Below, piece by piece: positions 12,578 to 24,230 of a stretch of 64,000 bases of DNA (position 1 is its first letter; each line of letters begins with the position of its first letter). The stretch is from Budorcas taxicolor. Lineage: Eukaryota; Chordata; Mammalia; Artiodactyla; Bovidae. The DNA is taken from positions 72,031,067 through 72,095,066 of the forward strand of contig NC_068912.1 in assembly GCF_023091745.1 (NCBI RefSeq), given 5' to 3'. Made by a program: the position numbers and the translations under genes. The notes beneath the pieces are model-generated. The model was not told the DNA's origin. It did no database searches and saw only the letters and a list, made by a program, of their open reading frames with translations.

Positions 12578-13552
12578 ACTGACATAATGAAATCCCTCTC
12601 AGTATAGTGAAGATGAAGAATATATCAGGAATAAAATTCTCACACTTACCTCTGCAATTGTCATTCTCAATGTGTATACTTGAAGATTGTATTGGTAATT
12701 CAATAAGGCAGTAAATTCCCAAATATCTTCCTGGAATTACTCTGAAACTCATGCCAGTAATTCTAAATGGTCATTAGACTGTGTGACAAAATTAAAGACA
12801 CCATATTGTCTAATAATTTGTTTCTATCTAGGAAAGAATGTTTAACCTAGGTAAAACCTTTGAGACCCAGAGATATTAAATTACATGTCCAAGATATCAT
12901 TTTTAGTCAGTGGTCGAGATTAAAATGTATATTTACTATATCACACTGTTCTTAATACCAATCTACTTTTACACTTTATTAAGCATCACACAATGACATG
13001 GCCAAATATTTCTTTGACATAAATAGATGTTGTATTTATTTAAGGCATATCATGAAGGAAAGAGCAAGGAACTGATGCACTAACAGCTCCATTATCAAAG
13101 TTAGACCCAAGATAGAAACATCACATAGTTTTCAGCATTGTGCCTAGTACCTATGAAACCATATGGCAGGGGTGAAATGTGATAATATTAAAGGAAGCAA
13201 GATAGCACTCATAAGAAAGATTTTTCCCAAGGCACAAGGCACACAATTCCTCAGTGTGACAATTGTTATAGGTACAGGCCACCAAAGAAAGAAGTATTGT
13301 GACAGCTATAAGACACCAAAAACGATCTCTGTTCTGGTAACAAGCAAAGAAATAAATTGACGGCTATTAGAAAAGCTAAAGAGAGAAACACACTTCTCTT
13401 AATCTCTTTTTGAGATTTTACTCTTTTGTAGTTCTTATTCCTTTACTCAAATATTGTCAAACTGTAAAACTTTTACTTCATCTGCTAAAGGTAGAATAAT
13501 AATAAAAATAATATAGATGCATATACAAAAGATGGGTTGAATGGAATCAGAT
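12578..13552. other. Unassigned intergenic DNA
   Basis: No repeat family or coding sequence recognised. The small frame at 13163-13360 shows no motif and begins in low-complexity context. Confidence 0.5.
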
Positions 13553-15519
13553 CAGTTCAGTTTAGTCACTCAGTTCAGTTCAGTTCAGTCGCCCAGTCAA
13601 GTCCGACTCTTTGCAACCCCATGAAATGCAGCACGACAAGCCTGGCTGTCCATCACCAACTGCCAGAGCTAGCCAAACCCATGTCCATTGAGTCAGTGAT
13701 GCCATCCAGCCATCATCCTCTGTTGTCCCCTTCTCCTCCTGCCCTCAATCTTTCCCAGCATCAGGGTCTTTTCCAATGAGTCAGCTCTTCACATCAAGTG
13801 GCCAAAGTCTTGGAGTTTCAGCTTCAACATCAGTCCTTCCAATGAACACCCAGGACAGATATCCTTTAGGATAGACTGGTTGGATCTCCTTGCAGTCCAA
13901 GGGACTCTCAAGAGTCTTCTCCAACATCATAGTTCAAAAGCATAAATTCTTTCGCATTCAGCTTTCTTTATAGTCCAACTCTCACATCCATACATGACAA
14001 CTGGAAAAACCATAGCATTGACTAGATGGACCTTTGTTGACAAAGTAATGTCTCTACTTTTTAACTTGCTGTCTAGGTTGGTGATAACTTTCCTTCCAAG
14101 GAGTAAGCGTCTTTTTATTTCATGGCTGCAATCACCATCTGCAGTGATTTTGGAGCCCAGAAAAATAAAGTCAATCACTGTTCCCACTGTTTCCCCATCT
14201 ATTTGCCATGAAGGGATGGGACTGGATGCCATGATCTTAGTTTTCGGAATGCTGAACTTTAAGCCAACTTTTTCACTCTCCTCTTTCACTTTCATCAAGA
14301 GGCTCTTTAGTTTTTCTTCACTTTCTGCCATAAGGGTGGTGTCATCTGCATATCTGAGGTTATTGATATTTCTCCCAGCAATCTTGATTCCAGCTTGTGC
14401 TTCCTCTAGCCCAGCATTTCTTAAGATGTACTCAGCATATACATTAAATTAGCAGGGTGACAATATACAGCCTTGAAGTATATTTCCTTTTCCTTTTTTG
14501 GAACCTGTCTGTTGTTCCATGTCCAGTTCTAACTGTTGCTTCCTGACCTGCATACAGATTTCTCAAGAGGCAAGTCTGGTGGTCTGGTATTCCCATCTCT
14601 TTCAGAATTTTCTACAGTTTATTGTGATCCACACAGTCAAAGGCTTTAGCATAGTCAAGAAAGCAGAAATAGATGTTTTTCTGGAACTTTCTTGCTTTTT
14701 TGATGTTGGCAATTTGATCTCTGGTTCCTATGCCTTTTCTAAAACCAGCTTGAATATCTGGAAGTTCATGGTTCATGTATTGCTGAAGCCTGGCTTGGAG
14801 AATTTTGAGCATTACTTTACTAGCATGTGAGATGAGTGCAATTGTGCATTAGTTTGAACATTCTTTGGCATTGCCTTTTTTTGAGATTGGAATGAAAACT
14901 GACCTTTTTCAGTCCTGTGGCCACTGCTGAGTTTTCCATTTTGCTGACATATTCAGTGGAGCACTTTCAGAGCATCATCTTTCAGGATTTGAAATAGCTC
15001 AACTGGAATTCCATCACTTTCACTAGCTTTGTTCATTTTGATGCTCCCTAAGGCTCACCTGATTTAACATTCCAAAATATCTGGCTCTAGGTGAAGATGA
15101 GTGATCACACCATTGTGATTTCTGGGTTGTGAAGAACTGTCTTGTACAATTCTTTTGTGTATACTAGCCATGTCTTCTTAATATCTTCTGCTTCTGTTAG
15201 GTTCAAACAATTTCTGTCCTTTATTGAGGCCATCTTTGCATGAAGTGTTCCCTTGGTATCTTTAATTTTCTTGACGAGATCTCTAGTCTTTCCCATTCTA
15301 TTGCTTTCCTCTATTTCTTTGCATTGATTATTGAGGAAGGCTTTCTTATCTCTCCTTGCTATATTTACGAACCCTGCATTCAAATGAGTATATCTTTCCT
15401 TTTCTCCTCGGCCTGTCACTTCTCTTCTTTTCACAGTTATTTCTAAGGCCTCCTCAGACAGCCATTTTGCTTTTTTGAATTTTTTCTCTGGGATAGTCTT
15501 GATTCCTGCCTCTTGTAAA
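13553..15519 (-). mobile_element. BovB copy 5, 5'-truncated (2 kb)
   Basis: Minus-strand BovB of about 1.97 kb. From its 3' tail (with a partly duplicated TTCAG/TCACTCAG end at 13553-13590) it reaches back through the C-terminus (13927-14331: GLKFSIPKTKIMASSPIPSW), the intact YADD at about 14345, the RT palm (14612-14812: FRKGIGTRDQIANIKKARKF, FLDYAKAFDCVDHNKL) and the RT N-terminal linker (15105-15434: HLNAGFVNIARRDKKAFLNN). Small deletions break the frame, for example loss of the residues between IANI and KKARKF. Its truncated 5' end abuts the 3' end of the next BovB without spacer. Confidence 0.94.
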
Positions 15520-16544
15520 TTTCACTCATTCGTGTCCAATTCTGTGACCCAATGGACTGCAGCACACCAGGCTTTCCTGTCAACCAACAGCTCTTGGAGT
15601 TTACTCAAATTCATGTCCATCAAGTCAGTGATGCCATCCAGCCATCTCATCCTCTATTGTCCCCTTATCCACCTGCCTTCAATCTTGCTTAGGATCAGGG
15701 TTTTTTCCAATGAGTCAGTTCTTCACATCAGGTGGCCAACGTATTGAAGTTTCAGCTTCAACATCAGTCCTTCCAATGAATATTCAGGACTGATTTTCTT
15801 TAAAATGGACTGGTTTGATCTCCTTGCAGTCCAAGGGACTCTCCAGAGTTTTCTCCAACACTACAGATCAAAAGCATCAATTATTCATGGCTCCACTTTT
15901 CATATGGTCCAACTCTCATACATGACTAATGGAAAAACCGTAGCCTTGACTAGATGGAACTTTGTTTGCAAAGTAATGTCTTTGATTTTAATATGCTGTT
16001 TATGTTGGTCATAACTTTCCTGCCAAGATGTGTCTTTTAATTTCATGGCTGAAGTCACCAACTGCAGTGATTTTTGGAGCCCCCCCAAAATAAAGCCTCT
16101 CACTGTTTCCATTATTTCCCCATCTATATGCCATGAAGTGATGGCACCAGATGCCATGACCTTAGTTTTCTAAATGTTGAGTTTTAAGCCAACTTTTTCA
16201 CTCTCTTTCACTTTCATCAAGAGGCTCTTTATATCTCCTTCACTTTCTCCCATAAGTCAGGTGTTATCTGCATATCTGAGGTTGTTGATATTTCTCCTGG
16301 CAATCTTGATTCCAGCCTGTGCTTCATCCAGCCTGGCATTTCACATGATGTTTCTTCATATATGTTAAATAAGCAGGGTGACAAAATACAGTCTTGATGT
16401 ACTCCTTTCCCAATTTGGACCAGTCTGTTGTTCCATGTCCAGTTCTAACTGCTGCTTCTTGACCTGCATACAGATTTCTCAGGAGGCAGGTTAAGTGGTC
16501 TGGTATTCCCATCTCTTTAAGCATTTTCCAGTTTGATATGATCT

Positions 16545-16555
16545 ACACAGTCAAA
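16545..16555. repeat. Target-site duplication of nested BovB copy 7 (left)
   Basis: ACACAGTCAAA here is repeated exactly at 17295-17305 and brackets the plus-strand BovB 16556-17294. The duplicated bases belong to the host BovB (the FDCVD codons, antisense). Confidence 0.9.
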
Positions 16556-17294
16556 CTGTGTAGCCTCTTGATGAAAGTGAAAGAGGAGAGTGAGAGAGTT
16601 GGCTTAACGCTCAACATTCAGAAAACTAATATCATGGCATCTGGTCCCATCACTTCATGAGACATAGATGGGGAAACAGTGGAAACAGTGTCAGACTTTA
16701 TTTTGGGCTCCAAAATCACTGGAGATGGTGATTGCAGCCATGAACTTAAAAGAAGCTTGCTCCTTGGAAGGAAAATTATGACCAACCTAGATACCATATT
16801 CAAAAGCAGAGACATTACTTTGCCAACAAGGGTCCATGTAGTCAAGGCTGTGGTTTCTCCAGTGGTTGTGTATGTGGGATGTGACAGTTGGACTGCGAAG
16901 AAAGCTGAGCACTGAAGAATTGATGCTTTTGAACTGTGGTGTTGGAGAAGACTCTTGAGAGTCCCTTGGACTGCAAGGAGATCCAGCCAGTCCATTCTGA
17001 AGGAGATCAGCCCTGGGATTTCTTTGGAAGGAATGATGCTAAAGTGAAACTCCAGTTTTGGCCACCTCATGCGAAGAGTTGACTCACTGAAAAGACTCTG
17101 ATGCTGGAAGGGATTGGGGGCAGGAGGAAAAGAGGATGACAGAGGATGAAATGGCTGGATGGCATCACCGATTCAATAGATGTGAGTTTGAGTGAACTCT
17201 GGGAGTTGGTGATGAACAGGGAGGCTTGGCATGCTGCAATTCATGGGGTCGCAAAGAGTCAGATACGACTGAGCAACTGAACTGAACTGAACTG
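16556..17294 (+). mobile_element. BovB copy 7, nested in copy 6
   Basis: Plus-strand 5'-truncated BovB of 739 bp. It begins in the LLMKVKEESE region and runs through METVSDFILGSKITGDGD (frame 16679-16915) to the (CTGAA)n 3' end at 17276-17294. It carries the younger residue set (GGIGG with PGISLEGMM). The host BovB continues directly on the other side of the duplicated 11 bp, so insertion order is clear: copy 6 first, copy 7 later. Confidence 0.95.
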
Positions 17295-17305
17295 ACACAG
17301 TCAAA
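17295..17305. repeat. Target-site duplication of nested BovB copy 7 (right)
   Basis: Exact second copy of the 11-bp ACACAGTCAAA found at 16545-16555. Removing 16556-17305 restores an uninterrupted BovB. Confidence 0.9.
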
Positions 17306-19054
17306 GGCTTTGGCATAGTCAATAAAGCAGAAATAGATGTTTCTCTGGAACTCTCTTGCTTTTTCAATGACCCAGTAGATCTTGGCAATTTGATCTCTGA
17401 TTCCTCTGCCTTTTCTAAATCCAGCTTGAACATCTGGAAGTTCACAGTTCACAAACTGGCTGGACAAAATTTGAGCATTACTTTTCGAGTGTATGAGATG
17501 AGTGCAATTGTGCAATAATTTGCACATTCTTTGGCGTTGCTTTTCTTTGGGATCAAAATGAAAACTGACTTTTTCCAGTCCTGTGGCCACTGCTGAGATT
17601 TCCAAATTTGTTGGCATATTGAGTGCAGCACTGTGACAGCATCATCTTTTAAGGTTGGAAATAGCTCAGCTGGAATTCCATCACCTCCACTATCTTTCTT
17701 CATGTGATACTTCCTAAGGCTCCCTTGACTTCACATTCCACTATGTCTGGCTCTAGGTGAGTGATCACACTCTTGTAGTTATCTAGGTCATAAAGATATT
17801 TTTTGTATAGTTCTGTGTATTTGTGTCACCTCTTTATAATATTGTCTGCTTCTCTTAGGTCCCTACCATTTCTCTCCTTTATTGTGCCCATCTTTGCATG
17901 AAGTGTTCCCTTGGCATCTCTAATTTTCTTGAAGAGATCTCTAGTCTTCCTCATTCTTTTCTTTTTATTCCCATTTCTTTTCTTTTACCCTATTTCTTTT
18001 CACTGATCACTGAGGAACATTTTATGTATCTGTGCTATTTTTTAGAACTCTGCATTCAAATGGGTATATCTTTCCTTTTCTCATTTTCCTTTAGCATCTC
18101 TTCTTTTCTCAGCTCTTTGTAAGGCCTCCTCAGATATCCATTTTGCCTTTGTGCATTTCTTTTTCTGGAGGATGGTTTTGATCACTGCCTCCTGTACAAT
18201 GTCACAAACCTCTGTCCATAGTTTTTCAGGCCCTCTATCAGACCCAATCCCTTGAATCTATTTGTCACATCCACTGTATAATTATAAGAGATTTGATTTA
18301 GGTCATACCTGAATGGTATAGAGGTTTTCTCCACTTTCTTCAATTTCACTCTGAATTTTGCCATAAGGATTTCATATCCTGAACCACAGTCAGTTCCCAG
18401 TCTTGTTTTCACTGACTGTAGAGAGCTTCTCCATCTTTGGCTGCAAAGAATATAACCAATCTGATTTTGGAATTGATCCTCTGGTGATGTCCATGTATAG
18501 AATCTTCTCTTGTGTTATTGGAAGAGGGTGTTTGCTATGACCAGTGCGTTCTCTTGGCAAAACCTTGTTAGCCTTTGTCCTACTTCATTTTGTACTTGAA
18601 GGTCAAATTTGCCTGTTACTTCAGGTATCTCTTGACTTCTTACATTTGTATTACAGTCCCCTATAATGAAAAGAACATCATTTTTTAGGTGTTAGTTCTA
18701 GAAGGTCTTGTAGGTCTTCATAGAACTATTCGACTTCAGATTCTTTAGCATTACTAGTTGGCACATATACTTGGATTACTCTGATATTTAATGATTTGCT
18801 TGGAAATGAACAGAGATCATTCTGTCCTTTTTGAGACTGCACATAAGAACTGAGTTTCAGACTCTTGTTAACTATGAGGGCTACTTCATTTCTTCTAAGG
18901 GATTTTTGCTCATAGTAGTAGATATAATGGTCATCTGAGTTAAATTCACCCATTACAGTCTATCTTTTTGCCTTTTCCTACTTTTCATAAGGTTCTCATA
19001 GCAAAAATACTGAAGTGGTTTGCCATTCCCTTCTCCAATCAAGAATGCTGACAC

Positions 19055-19963
19055 AATGGAGTACATCAAGGCTGTATTTTGTCACCCTGCATATTTAACT
19101 TATATGCAGAGTACATGATGAGAAATACTGGACTGGATGAAGCACAAGCTGGAATCAAGACTGTGAGGAGAAATATCAATAAACTCAGTTATGCAGATGG
19201 CAACACACTTCGGGCAGAAAGTGAAGATCTAAGAGCCTCTTGTGAAAGTGAAAGAAGAGAGTGAAAAGGTTGGCTTAAAACTCAACATTCAGAAAACTAA
19301 GATCATGGCTTCTGGTCCCATCACTTCATGGCAAATAGATGGGGAAACAACGGAAACTATGACAGACTTTACTTTGGAGGGAGGGCTCCAAAATACTGCA
19401 GATGATGACTCCAGCCATGAAACTAAAAGGCATTTACTCCTTGGAAGAAAGGCTATGATCAACCTAGACAGCATATTAAAAAGCAGAGACATTACTTTGC
19501 CATTAATGGTCCATCTAGTCAAAGCTATGATTTTTCCAGTAGTCATGTATGGTTGTGAGAGGTGGACTATAAAGACAACTGAGCACTGAAGAACTAATGC
19601 TTTTGAACTGTTGTGTTAAAGAAGACTCTTGAGAGTCCCTTGGACTGCAAGAAGTTCAAACCAGTCCATCCTAAAGGAAATCAATCCTGAATATTCATTG
19701 GAAGGTCTGATGCTGAAGCTGAAACTCCAATACATTGGCCACCTCATGTGAAGAACTGACTCATTGGAAAAGACCCTGATGCTGGGAAAGATTGAAGGCA
19801 GGAGAAGAGGATGACAGAGGTTAAGATGGCTGCATGGTATCACCAGCTCAATGGACATGAGCTTGAGTAACCTCCATGAGTTGTTGATGGACAGGGAAGC
19901 CTGGTGTACTGCAGTTCATGGGGTAACAGAGTTGGACAAGGCTGAGCAACTGAACTGAACTGA
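19055..19963 (+). mobile_element. BovB copy 8, 5'-truncated
   Basis: Plus-strand BovB of about 0.91 kb starting in the RT core just before CILSPC (MSPCIFNLYAEYMMRN, frame 19079-19264). It continues through 19242-19589 (VGLKLNIQKTKIMASGPITS) to the (CTGAA)n end at 19946-19963. The catalytic motif reads YADG. Stops and frameshifts are common. It lies back to back with copy 6, giving a long imperfect inverted repeat with the C-terminal part of that copy. Confidence 0.94.
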
Positions 19964-20339
19964 TTCCAGTCCATTTTAATTTATTGATTCCTAAAAGGCC
20001 GATATTCATTCTTGAATGAATAATAAATTAAGAAATTCATTGGAATGGAATGAATTCCAATGGATGGAATAACCAAACAGAAACCAATACAATCCATTTG
20101 AGAAATTCCTGAGCATTGTTAACTTCTCATAAGCCTTTTGAAGAAGTACCAAACCAAATAAACAAACAGACACATCTCACAGATTTTGAACTTCAGCTAC
20201 ATAATTTAAGTAAGAATGAATGCAAATTAAACACAGAAAAAAAAAGATTTTATTTATTGTATTTTTTATTCAAATGCAAGTTATAACTTCCTTCTTACTT
20301 TAATTTATATAGAATTATTCATTAAAAGGAGCATTATTA
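19964..20339. other. Unassigned intergenic DNA
   Basis: AT-rich. It includes a small inverted repeat at about 20037-20063 (ATTGGAAT ... ATTCCAAT). Nothing else recognised. Confidence 0.45.
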
Positions 20340-20848
20340 TGCATTGTCACTGTAGGAAACTGAACAAAGTAAAACACACAATAACCTAGAAATCTCCCAC
20401 AATTCCATTCTTTCTAGATAAAAACTGTGTGAATCCTTACATATACAATAATATTTATAGTAGTTGATTTTTATTTATTATATAAATATAACAAAATTTA
20501 TAATATATGAATTTACAAACTATAAATTTAAAAAACATAAAATAATAAGTAAATATTATTTATAATAATATTTTCAATAGTATACAATAATTTAATTACA
20601 TTCCAATGTTTAATTCTTTGTGTTCAGAATGTAAATAATTTTAAAGTTAAACATTATTGAATGGCATACATATTAAAGCTATAAAAGCAAAAGAATAAAA
20701 ATATCATAGGAAATGCATAGAGTTATGATTCAGGTACATGGACTCTAAAGACTGATTGCGTGCATTTCAACCTAAGCTTCATCCTTGGGCTGTGTAATAG
20801 TAGACAAATGTCTTAAATCTTCTCAATTTTAATTTCCCTTATTTGGTA

Positions 20849-20875
20849 ACTATCATTGTAAATAAAATCTACAGT
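20849..20875. repeat. 27-bp target-site duplication of BovB copy 9 (left)
   Basis: The 27 bases starting ACTATCATTGTAAATAAAAT are repeated without mismatch at 21252-21278 and bracket the short BovB between them. The last bases (ACAGT) merge with the BovB TTCAG tail. Confidence 0.95.
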
Positions 20876-21251
20876 TCAGTTCAGTTCAGTTCAGTCGCTA
20901 AGTCGTGTCTGACTCTTTGTGACCCCACAAATCACAGCACGCCAGGACTCCCTGTCCATCACCAACTCCCAGAGTTCACTCAGACTAGCGTCCATAGAGT
21001 CAGTGATGCCATCCAGCCATCTCATCCTTGGTTGTCCCTTTCTCCTCCTGCCCCCAATCCCTCCCAGCATCAAAGTCTTTTCCAATGAGTCAACTCTTCT
21101 CATGAGGTGGCCAAAGTACTGGAGTTTCAGCTTTAGCATCATTCCTTCCAAAGTTATCCCAGGGTTGATCTCCTTCAGAATGGACTGGTTAGATCTCCTT
21201 GCAGTCCAAGGGACTCTCAAGAGTCTTCTCCAGCACCACAGTTCAAAAGCG
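20876..21251 (-). mobile_element. BovB copy 9, short and young
   Basis: Minus-strand BovB of 376 bp, the 3' terminal part only: a (TTCAG)n tail, then one open frame of 122 codons (20891-21259) from FELWCWRRLLRVPWTARRSN through GGIGGRRRKGQPRMRWLDGI to SQTRLSD. Younger residue set. The open frame and mismatch-free duplicated flanks point to a recent insertion. Confidence 0.96.
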
Positions 21252-21278
21252 ACTATCATTGTAAATAAAATCTACAGT
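21252..21278. repeat. 27-bp target-site duplication of BovB copy 9 (right)
   Basis: Perfect second copy of the sequence at 20849-20875. Removing 20876-21278 closes the pre-insertion site. Confidence 0.95.
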
Positions 21279-21500
21279 AGCAAATTACAATAAAATAGCA
21301 TAACTCATGCTTCATGACCCCTTTAATTTAATGTTTATATTGTTTCCAATTTCCTTTTCTTTTTTTTTTCTTCATTACTTTTCTGCCATTTATAGAAATT
21401 CATCAATGACATTCACCCTCTAGCTCTTCTGTAAAACCTTAATTATTTACTTAGGATAAATTCCCAAGTGTGAAGTCATGATCAAAAAGTGTATACCTTT

Positions 21501-22055
21501 AAAAGACTTAAATATGCAAGACAGGAATTAGCTTCTAGAAGCACTATACTAACATACATTTACCTTAATATTATAAGAGAGATACTCTCATCCTTCCCAA
21601 CATGATGATGTGTGTGGGTGTATGTAAATCTATATATGTTGGGGAATATATATGTGTATTTAATGTCTGTATTTTGACAGCCCATAAATTCAGACAAATG
21701 GATTCTTACTATTTCTACTAGTTGCCCTTTATGATTCCAAAGAACATGGCTTCCCACTGTTGAGTCCACACACTATGAAAAACTTATATTTTCTTTCTTA
21801 ACTACACTCTCATAAGGCTAAAGCTAGATAATGTAATCATTGTCTACCCATTAGAAAACGGTAACAATTTTTAGAAAGAAATGTGTTTCTCCTTTTTTTT
21901 TTAGTTATGATATATTGTGAGTGTTTGTAGTTTCCTCATATATCTTCAGATTAAATTCATTCCAGTTCAATGGTTTGAAACACTTCAGACTGAGATTTTA
22001 ACATCAAAATGATTTCATATTTAAAATACTTCTAAGTTGCCAGAGGAGAGGATGT
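21501..22055. other. Unassigned intergenic DNA
   Basis: No family recognised. It includes a TG/TA-rich patch at 21605-21660. Short frames here have no motifs. Confidence 0.45.
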
Positions 22056-22304
22056 AGGAAAGGGATACTTAGGGAATTTGGGATGGACATGTACACACTG
22101 CTATATTTAAAGTGGATAACCAACTTTAAACGTATAGCACAGAGAACTAATGTATAGCTCCGAGAACTCTGCTCAATGTTATGCAGCAGCCTGGATGGGA
22201 GGGAAGTCTAGGGGAGAATGGATACACATATATATAGGGCTAAGTCTCTTTGCTCTTCACCTGAAGATACCAACATTGTTAATTGACTATATCCCAGTAC
22301 AGTT

Positions 22305-22311
<7 letters not shown>
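22056..22311 (+). mobile_element. L1 3' UTR fragment
   Basis: Plus-strand L1 3' UTR typical of artiodactyls: GGACATGTACACACTGCTAT, then TGCTCAATGTTATGCAGCAG, CTGGATGGGAGGGAAG and the ACATTGTTAATTGACTATAT...CAGTACAGTTAAAATG end. A small internal duplication is visible at about 22131-22168 (GTATAGCACAGAGAACT followed by GTATAGCTCCGAGAACT). Instead of a poly-A tail it runs into a TA microsatellite. Confidence 0.8.
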
Positions 22312-22353
<42 letters not shown>

Positions 22354-22361
22354 TATATATT
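22312..22361. repeat. (TA)n microsatellite
   Basis: Mostly pure TA dinucleotide with one ACAC interruption, located at the L1 3' terminus and probably grown from its tail. Confidence 0.95.
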
Positions 22362-22734
22362 TCTAAAAACCACCAGAAGTCCCATCATATCTCTCTGATG
22401 GATTTACCCAAGACTCAAGAATTTCAACAGATAAATCTTTAAGAATTCTATTAGATAATAAAAAACAAAACAAAAGTCTCTATCTCCCTTTCTTTTCTTT
22501 GTACCTACATACACATATCCTTACACAAATACAAACACACACACACAAAAGACCAGAGTTATAAGTGCAAAGAGCTATAGGTTTAACTCTATCTGTATAT
22601 ATATCTATATCTATCATTAAACTACTAAGTCCATGATCTACTATACTACATATCACCCTCAAAAGATCTATCTTATTTCCCACAAAAATAATTACAATTT
22701 TTTATTGCTTAGTTTTTCTTTCATTTTTTATTTT
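22362..22734. other. Unassigned DNA with a short (CA)n run
   Basis: Low-complexity AC-rich patch at 22527-22548, and TAT/ATC-rich sequence at 22595-22617. No gene or family recognised. Confidence 0.5.
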
Positions 22735-23036
22735 CTTTTTTTAAAAAATGTATTCATTTTTAATTGGAGGATAATTACTTTACAGTGTTGTGTTAGCTTC
22801 TGCCATATATCAACATGAATCAGCCATAGGTATATATAAATACCCTCCTTTTTCAACCTCCCTTTTACCTCCCACCCAATCCTACTCCTCTAGGTTGTCA
22901 CAGAGCACTGGATTTGAGCTCCCTACATCATAGAGAAAATTCAAACTGGCTATGTATTTTACATATGGTAATGCATATGTTTCAATGATGCTCTCTCACT
23001 TTGTCCCACTCTCTCCTTCATCCACCATTAATAATT
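22735..23036 (-). mobile_element. L1 3' UTR fragment
   Basis: Minus-strand L1 3' UTR: ATTTTTAATTGGAGGATAAT, ACTTTACAGTGTTGTGTTAG, then CATATATCAACATGAATCAG and a CAGAGCACTGGATTTGAGCT block, ending near TCTCCTTCATCCACC. It is truncated before ORF2. Confidence 0.8.
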
Positions 23037-23049
23037 ATCATTCTGGCAT

Positions 23050-24230
23050 ATATTCTGAAGAGTGAAGTCAGGTCAAGAGGGCCTTAGAAAGCATTAATAT
23101 GAACAAAGCTAGTGGAAGTGATGGAATTCCAGCTGATCTATTTCAAATCCTAAAAGATGCTGCTGTTAAAGTGCTACAATCAACAAGACAGCAAAACTGA
23201 AAAATTCAGCTGTGGCCACAGGACTACCAATGGTCAGCTTTCATTCCAGTCACAAAGAAGGGCAATGCAAAATGTTCAGACTGCCACACAATTGCGCTCA
23301 TTTCACATGTTAACAAGGTAAGGTTCAAATTTTTTCAAGCTAGGCTTTAATAATACATGAACAAAGAACTTTCAGATGTACAAGCTGGATTTAGAGAAGG
23401 TAGAGGAACAAGAGGTCAAACTTCAAACATTCCTTGGACCATAGAAAAATCAAAGGAATTCCATAAATACATCTACATCTGCCTCATTTATTATGCTAAA
23501 GCCTCTGACTGTGTGGACCACAAAAACCTCGAAAATTCTTAAAGAGATGGGAATACCAGGCCACCTTACCTGCCTCCTGAAAAATCCATATGCAGGTCAA
23601 GAAGCAACAGTTAGAACTGGACGTGAAACTACAGACTGGTTCCAAATTGGGAAAGGAGTATCCCAAGGCTGTATATTGTCACCCTGCTTATTTAATTTAT
23701 ATGCAAAATAAATCATGAGAAATGTCAGGTTGGATGAAGCACAAGCTGGAATCAAGATGGCTGGGAGAAATATCAATAACCTGAGATATGCAGATGACAT
23801 CATCTTTATGGCAGAAAGTGAAGAAGAACTAAAGATCCTCTTAATGAAAGTGAAAGATGAGAGTGAAAACGTGGCTTTAAAGTTCAACATTCAGAAAACT
23901 AAGATCATGGCTTCTGGTCCCATCACTTCACAGCAAATAGGTGAGGAAACAAGGGAAACAGCAAGACTTTATTTTTTGGGGCTCCAAAATCACTGCAGAT
24001 GGTGACTGCAGCCATGAAATTAAAAAAAAAAAAAATTTGTTTCTTGCAAGAAAAACTATGAAAAACCTAGACAGCATATTAAAAAGCAGAGTAATCACTT
24101 TACCTATAAAGGTCCATCTAGTTAAAGCTATGGTTTTTCCAATAGTCATATATGGATGTGAGAGTTGGACCATAAAGAAGGCTGAGTGCTGAAGAATTGA
24201 TAATTTCAAAATGTGGTGCTGTAGAAGACT
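23050..24230 (+). mobile_element. BovB copy 10, truncated at both ends
   Basis: Plus-strand BovB from the SGGDGIP region (about 23110) through RT (23357-23542: VQAGFREGRGTRGQ; 23715-24005: NNLRYADDIIFMAESEEELK with YADD kept) to the CWRRLL codons. The 3' end is missing: the element stops at 24230 exactly where a T-run starting a minus-strand L1 begins. An A13 run at about 24024-24036 shifts the frame within the EIKRRL stretch. Confidence 0.92.

Larger units (their letters stand above)
15520..19040 (-). mobile_element. BovB copy 6, near-complete host of nested copy 7
   Basis: Minus-strand BovB, about 2.8 kb of its own sequence after removing copy 7 (16556-17294). It is the longest uninverted BovB here: C-terminus (15900-16157), RT with the catalytic motif mutated to YADN (about 16273), RT palm resuming at 17306 (VQAGFRKGRGIRDQ), linker (17449-17703: KKDSGGDGIPAELFPTLKDD), endonuclease (18182-18412 and 18726-18953: MGEFNSDDHYIYYYEQKSLR) and a short 5' piece ending at about 19038. 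An internal deletion at about 18958-18961 removes the first part of the endonuclease. It belongs to the older-looking group. Confidence 0.93.
20340..21500 (-). mobile_element. Possible ancient L1 3' region, split by BovB copy 9
   Basis: On the plus strand the segments 20340-20460 (ATAACCTAGAAATCTCCCAC) and 21395-21500 (CTTAGGATAAATTCCCAAGT then GTCATGATCAAAAAGTGTAT) resemble, in order, the antisense 3' end of old mammalian L1 families. The similarity is weak and the stretch between is mostly AT-rich and unassignable. BovB copy 9 interrupts it. Confidence 0.35.

Noticed and set aside
22312..22361. Long TA run as a replication origin or scaffold-attachment element
   Set aside because: It lies exactly at an L1 3' end and is best explained as microsatellite growth from the tail.
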